A DNA stretch of 8,336 nucleotides. Origin: an uncultured Coprococcus sp. Its GTDB lineage: Bacteria; Bacillota; Clostridia; Lachnospirales; Lachnospiraceae. The position numbers and the translations under genes were made by a program. A model generated the notes under the pieces. The model ran no database searches. It worked only from the letters and a program-made list of their open reading frames with translations, and was not told where the DNA came from. The stretch spans positions 1 to 8,336 of the forward strand of contig URJU01000091.1 of NCBI GenBank assembly GCA_900548315.1, written 5' to 3'. How positions within the stretch are numbered: position 1 is the stretch's first letter; each line of letters opens with the position of its first letter. Shown one piece after another: positions 5,090-8,336 of this stretch.

Positions 5090-5647
5090 TTAACGTATTC
5101 TTTCATTAAGGTATTTCCCTACCGTCTCAAGCCCTCCAATTGGCACGCAAAACTTCTGGTCATGGTTCTTACATGCCTCATAGGTTTCCTCCAGATCAAA
5201 CCAGCTCACGCCGTCCAGTTCTTCCTTCTGGATCGTCAGGTCTGCTATGTCAACCGGTTTCTGGTACACGAACACAAATGCCACCTCATTATCCCTGAAC
5301 ATTTTGCCGTGAAATTCCTTCTCATACTGTATTCTGAATGTTCCCGCAAAGTCAAGGTCAGAAGCCTCAGCCTTGATGCCAAGCTCCTCACCGAGCTCCC
5401 TGAGTGCCGACTCCATCGGTTCATCGCCTGCCTGTATATGTCCGGCAGAGGAAGTGTCATACCTTCCAGGAAATGAATCCTTATCCATCGACCTCTTCTG
5501 CAGAAGGACCTTATACCTGTCATTCTCTTTCTTCGCTATCCAGATATGGGCAGTCCTGTGGCATATGCCTTTTGCATGTGCCTCGCTCCTCTCCACTATG
5601 TCTCCAGTAGGGTTGCCCTGTTCGTCGCATATATCAAAAAGTTCCAT
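5090..5647 (-). CDS. NUDIX hydrolase (YfcD / IPP-isomerase-like subgroup)
   Basis: A 185-residue cytosolic hydrolase of nucleoside-diphosphate-linked substrates. The 23-residue NUDIX box runs from G69 to I91 (GHIQAG-D-EPMESAL-REL-GEELGI), with the REL-x-EELG metal-binding core intact (E84, E87, E88). The first Glu of the consensus is Asp75, a common change. The N-terminal LFDICDEQGNPTG and HRTAHIWI (30-37) resemble the subgroup related to isopentenyl-diphosphate isomerase and YfcD, whose true substrates are mostly unknown. ATG at 5647 has AAGGA (5660-5664) with a rather long 12-base spacer. The gene starts only 23 bases after the sbcC stop, so both are almost surely on one transcript; kptA follows. 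I would not name a substrate; housekeeping removal of a damaged nucleotide is a general possibility. Confidence 0.9.
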   Translation of the reverse strand: MELFDICDEQGNPTGDIVERSEAHAKGICHRTAHIWIAKKENDRYKVLLQKRSMDKDSFPGRYDTSSAGHIQAGDEPMESALRELGEELGIKAEASDLDFAGTFRIQYEKEFHGKMFRDNEVAFVFVYQKPVDIADLTIQKEELDGVSWFDLEETYEACKNHDQKFCVPIGGLETVGKYLNERIR

Positions 5648-5670
5648 TATTTTGTACCGTCCTTCTATTC

Positions 5671-8297
5671 CTACACCACCAGCCTCGCCTTCGCCCTGCC
5701 GGTTCTGTCCTTTTCCACCACGATCTGCTTGTCAATCTTCTCCTTGAGTTCAGTCACGTGCGATATTATTCCCACCAGCTTGCGTCCCTCGGTCACGCTG
5801 ACCAGCGCTTTGTATGCCTGTGGCAAAGTCTTTTCTGTATCAAGGGATCCAAAGCCCTCATCCACAAACATGGTATCTATCTGAATTCCGCCAGCTGAGG
5901 CCTGCACCTCATCGGAAAGTCCAAGTGCAAGGGAGAGTGATGCCATAAATGACTCGCCCCCAGAAAGAGACTTAACGTCTCGTCTGCTGCCGTTGTAATG
6001 ATCCACAACACAGAGGTCAAGACCGATCTGGCTTCTCTTGTCACTGCTGTCCGTCACACGGCTCAGTTCATACTGACCGTCTGACATCTTCAGGAATCTC
6101 AGGTTCGCGCGCTGAATTATCCTGTCAAAATACGACATCTGTATATATGCCTCAAGATTTATCTTATTCTTGCCGGATACATTCCCTGAGGCAGTGTCAT
6201 AGAGTGACTTCACACTGACGTATTCCTTTTCTTTTGCCGAAAGTTCATCGGACTTCCTGCTTATATTCGCCATCACCGTTTCATTTGCGCGGATGCGGCT
6301 GTTTCCATCCTGCATGAAAAGTCTGATTCTTCCAAGCTCATTTCTTGCTGCGACTTTATCTTCCTCAAGCTTGTCAAGTTCAAGCTTCTCTGCTGACTCC
6401 AGCGTGTCTGTCAGAGCCTTTATCTGCCCCTCCAGCGTCTTAATATTCTGGATCACAGCATTATATCTCTTCTCAGAGGCGTCAAATGAATCCTGCAATT
6501 TCTTTGCTCTGCCAAGAATCTCGTTCATCTTCATTTCCGCCTCGCTCCGATTTCTGAATCTGAGTCCCGCGGCCAGTTCAGTCGCCTGTTCTCTGTCGGA
6601 GACAACCTTTGCTGTGAGCGCTGATATATTTCTCTCAAGCTCCACCAGCTTCACCTGCATACCGGCCAATGTTTCTTCCTCCTGAGGAAGTTTTGCAGCA
6701 AGCTCATCCCTTCTGCTGACCCTTTTGCGTTCAGCCTCGATCTGTCTGTCTGTATCGGCAATCTTCTCATTGTAATATCCTATATTCTTCTCAACCTTTT
6801 CCGGCAGACCGTCTATATCCTCCGGGGCGTCAAATTTCCTTCCAGCCTGCTCAATAATGCTGTTTCTGATCTCCGTAACACTGGCAAGCTTTACCTTTGC
6901 ATCCGTAGCGCTGGCATTTGCCCTGTCGCGTGCTCTGTCCGTATCCTTCTTCGCGTCCTCTAACTGCGCATCTGTCGGAGCCTCCTTTGGCAGCGATGCA
7001 AGGATTTTGTGCTCCGTTGCACCACACACAGGACACGCCTGTCCCTCCTTCAAATCCTTTGCAAGGATTCCCGCCTGGGCATTCCTGTAGAGCGTGCTCA
7101 TATGCTCATACATATCCTGCTTTCTGGTATACATCTCGTTATCAAGCAGATACTGCTTCTGTGCTTTGTCCACCGCCTGCTTTCTTCTGCTGTATTCCAT
7201 GAGCAATCTGTTTATTCCGTTCAGATAGTCAATAGCGTCAGCCATCTTTTCCCTTGATGCCGTAAAAGCCACGATTTTCTCTCCCGCATCCGCAAGTTGC
7301 ACCTGCTCCATTTTTAGCTTTCCTATGAGCTTCTGCTTGTCTGCCACAAGCGTTCTGCCCTTCTCTGCCTGCTGATTTTGCCTTTGCAGGCGCTGTTCTC
7401 CGCCTGCAATATTTCTTCTCTTTGCATCCAGTTTTTCATAGTCCGGAAGCTCGTTATTTATAACCGCCGCCTGCCTCTGGAGCTCTTTTGTCTCTGGAAG
7501 TGCATCCTTTGACCTGTTTAGCTCTGCCTCCGCCGCAGTTCTGTCATTCTGTACATTTGCAAGCTCCAAATGCGCCTTTTCAAGCTGTACTCTGGCTTTC
7601 TCTGTCTGCTGTGCCTTGCCTATCAGCGTGTCAAGTTCCCCAACCCGGGTCTCAAGTGTACCTATCTGTTTCTCATATGAATCCGTTCGTGCCTTCTCCG
7701 TTTCAATAAGCTTTCCGATAAGTGTGATCACCTCATCAATTGGCATCTGGCCGGCCTTTGCCTTTTGGACACTGAGCCCCAGAGGATCATCCTCTCCGCA
7801 GACTATTCCAGATATATACTGCTCTATACTCTTCTTCATATCGTCCCGTTCACTCTGAAGCTTTCTCGTCTCATCCTGAAGCCGCTTCTGCAGAACAAAA
7901 TACCTTGATGTGTGGAAAAGTTTGCTGAATATCTTCTGCCTGTCACTGGACTCAGCCACCAACAGCTCCTTGAACTCACCCTGTGCAAGCATGGATATCT
8001 GTGAAAACTGTTCTCTGTCCACACCCATCAATTCCTGAAGGTATGAGTTGGCCTTTGTCCTGTTGGCGACGACTGAGTCATCCGGCAGATACAGTTCTAC
8101 AGCTGCTTCCTGCAGGGTAGTTCCTTCACCTTTTTTCTTGCGTCTCTCATAAGAAGGATTTCTTTTAACCCTGTAAGTTTTTCCTATATGTTCAAATGTC
8201 AGTTCAACGTAGGTGTCTGTGTCCACATCCGCATACGTTGATCTCATCATCCTAGCATCACGACCTGTGCCACTCGGCTCATCATACAGCGCATAAC
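5671..8297 (-). CDS. sbcC: SbcC-type exonuclease ATPase subunit, 5' end missing at contig end
   Basis: SbcC pairs with the nuclease SbcD (Rad50-Mre11 homologues) to open hairpin and blocked DNA ends. The visible part, numbered from the ATG at 8250, has MMRSTYAD and YRVKRNPSYERRKKKGEG at the N-terminal edge, long coiled-coil stretches, the zinc hook C406-P-V-C409, the ABC signature LSGGE (762-766), Walker B MFVDEGFGSLD (794-804) and H-loop ISHV (829-832). The ATG at 8250 is not the true start: the frame stays open to 8297 and reads GYALYDEPSGTGRDAR, which matches the family just before MMRS. Walker A and roughly the first 50-60 residues are missing because the contig ends in adapter, not because the gene is broken. 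Total expected length is about 930 residues or slightly more. It starts the sbcC-NUDIX transcript seen here; sbcD would be expected upstream. Confidence 0.95.
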
Positions 8298-8336
8298 CTG
8301 TCTCTTATACACATCTGACGCTGCCGACGATAAGGC
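8298..8336. other. Untrimmed Illumina Nextera (Tn5) adapter at the contig end, not genomic
   Basis: Bases 8298-8316 are CTGTCTCTTATACACATCT, the 19-base Tn5 mosaic end, and 8317-8330 are GACGCTGCCGACGA, the reverse complement of the Nextera Read 1 tail. The 33-base match is exact as I remember the adapter. The last six bases (TAAGGC) fall where the i5 index would begin. Genomic sequence therefore ends at about 8297. No gene should be called across this point. Confidence 0.97.

Noticed and set aside
6293..7257. Several Ser/Leu-rich plus-strand open frames
   Set aside because: They are antisense to the coiled-coil part of sbcC, whose Glu/Lys/Leu codons produce such shadows.
5671..8250. SbcC starting at the ATG at 8250 as a naturally short protein
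   Set aside because: The frame continues upstream with family-like residues (ALYDEPSG) up to the adapter, and Walker A would be missing. The gene is cut by the contig end.
8298..8316. A transposon end (Tn5/IS50-like) interrupting sbcC
   Set aside because: The mosaic end is the engineered 19-base form and is followed by the Nextera Read 1 tail, so it is library adapter and not a natural insertion.

Overview
The window is an 8.3-kb stretch of ordinary-looking bacterial chromosome in which every recognisable gene lies on the minus strand, so transcription runs from right to left. Base composition is moderate in genes and AT-rich between them. Shine-Dalgarno sites are strong (AGGAGG/GGAGG types). 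The protein variants (the ZnuA and Fur-type regulator of gut Clostridia, a bacterial KptA, an LCM-family methyltransferase) suggest a Firmicute, probably a Lachnospiraceae relative. That placement is inference from memory of the families; there is no rRNA or marker gene here.

Right part (8297 to about 4930): the end of a large SbcC-type DNA-repair ATPase, followed after 23 bases by a NUDIX hydrolase, then by KptA, an NAD-dependent RNA 2'-phosphotransferase. KptA may have its own promoter. The right edge is not genome: bases 8298-8336 match the Illumina Nextera Read 1 transposase adapter, so this is a contig end with untrimmed adapter, and sbcC lacks its N-terminus for that reason.

Middle part (4310 to 2579): a TetR-family regulator with a dyad over its own promoter and a terminator that overlaps its stop codon. 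After it comes a GC-rich block of four consecutive hairpins (3481-3590), then an LCM-family SAM-dependent methyltransferase ended by a clean intrinsic terminator.

Left part (2533 to 1): a metal-uptake operon. A near-consensus promoter overlaps a perfect 7-1-7 palindrome, then come a Fur-family regulator (probably Zur), a 97-residue two-helix membrane protein with an H-x-C-x4-C-x2-C-x-H motif, the ZnuA-like lipoprotein, and the start of the ZnuC-like ATPase, which runs off the left edge. The permease znuB would be expected beyond it. The logic is classical: the regulator would repress the operon when metal is plentiful, and the ABC transporter would import it when scarce.

No phage, CRISPR, insertion sequence or defence island was seen. 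The items most worth a second look are the small Cys/His membrane protein inside the zinc operon, the 7-1-7 operator whose sequence differs from the classical Zur box, the four-hairpin block, and the adapter at the contig end.
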